Source: Hufsiella arboris
GTDB lineage: Bacteria > Bacteroidota > Bacteroidia > Sphingobacteriales > Sphingobacteriaceae
Reading direction: 5' to 3'
DNA length: 64,000 nucleotides
Assembly: GCF_009834875.1 (NCBI RefSeq)
Contig: NZ_WVHT01000001.1
Span: 372,001-436,000 of the forward strand
Within the stretch, counting starts at the first letter, position 1. The number at the start of each line of letters is the position of its first letter. A program made the position numbers and the translations under genes. This document shows, one piece after another, positions 63,895 through 64,000 of this stretch. Under the pieces are notes generated by a model. The model searched no databases. It was not told the DNA's origin and was given only the letters and a program-made list of their open reading frames with translations.

Positions 63895-64000
63895 GTGTAG
63901 ATATATTGGGCGTGCCCCTTTGGGTCGGGCTTTCCGCTGCAATCTTTTTGCCCTCCGGGACAAAAAGGATTTTCGCTGCAATCCCTCACGCGCTGTCTTA
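63895..64000. repeat. Candidate interspersed non-coding repeat at window end
   Basis: The last ~105 bases are more GC-rich than the flanks. They contain two related pieces (CGCTGCAATCtttt and CGCTGCAATCcctc) around a near-palindrome TTTTTGCCC-TCC-GGG-A-CAAAAA. I recall closely similar GGGCGTGCCCC...CGCTGCAATCCCTCACGC sequences as scattered intergenic repeats in Sphingobacteriia genomes. It has no open frame with a start. It runs out of the window. Confidence 0.5.

Overview
The window looks like the chromosome of a Bacteroidota member, most likely of the family Sphingobacteriaceae (Mucilaginibacter/Pedobacter-like). The evidence is a SusC/SusD pair, a DUF5689 lipoprotein, promoter elements of the TAnnTTTG type instead of clear Shine-Dalgarno sites, an UpxY-type NusG paralogue, and a fused response regulator/thioredoxin-reductase-like protein. 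No rRNA, tRNA, CRISPR array, insertion sequence or integrase was recognised.

Layout. (1) 1-5730: the 5' part of hisS (minus strand), a siderophore-type TonB-dependent receptor followed by a PepSY membrane protein (iron uptake), and a PAS-LuxR regulator. (2) 6104-9731: three plus-strand glycan-modification genes: a glycosyltransferase fused to a methyltransferase, a stand-alone paralogue of that methyltransferase, and a second glycosyltransferase. (3) 9796-29079: a complete-looking extracellular contractile injection system (eCIS, the Afp/PVC/MAC-like phage-tail-derived class). In order it holds a DUF4255 cap protein, an unknown protein, sheath, two tube paralogues, a 52-residue DUF5908-type protein, a LysM tube-baseplate adaptor, a VgrG-like hub/spike, a small unknown protein, gp25, two large baseplate wedge proteins, a large unknown structural protein, a tape-measure-type protein and an AAA+ ATPase. 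The genes overlap or nearly abut. (4) 29114-42808: five tandem genes for proteins with the eCIS-core domain (DUF4157, HELTH motif) or its header, each with a different C-terminal half. Two carry metallopeptidase-like motifs, one looks papain-like, one is unknown, and the last is a 2045-residue protein ending in a PD-(D/E)XK-like nuclease signature. A 214-residue candidate immunity protein follows 2 bases later. These are the likely cargo of the particle.

(5) 42813-47968: an UpxY/NusG-like antiterminator (convergent), OsmC, and a minus-strand redox-signalling group (cNMP-binding histidine kinase, response regulator-reductase fusion, UBP zinc finger), then a small unknown ORF. (6) 48342-54641: a tight minus-strand operon encoding GH20 beta-N-acetylhexosaminidase, a GntP-type transporter, RidA, a D-threonine-aldolase-like PLP enzyme and an M19 dipeptidase. 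Divergent from it, 54971-61313 encodes SusC, SusD and a DUF5689 lipoprotein. Together these look like an amino-sugar glycan / D-amino-acid scavenging locus. (7) 61375-63773: a frameshifted acyltransferase-3 gene and a flavin monooxygenase closely resembling Tet(X). The last ~100 bases resemble an interspersed non-coding repeat.

The central system is the eCIS with its array of modular cargo. The least familiar parts are a Cys/Glu-rich motif (QRKCxHCEEEE) shared among the cargo headers, the giant effector with an apparent immunity partner, and the HxH apex of the spike where a PAAR gene would be expected. All functions are inferred from reading the sequence; no database search was run.
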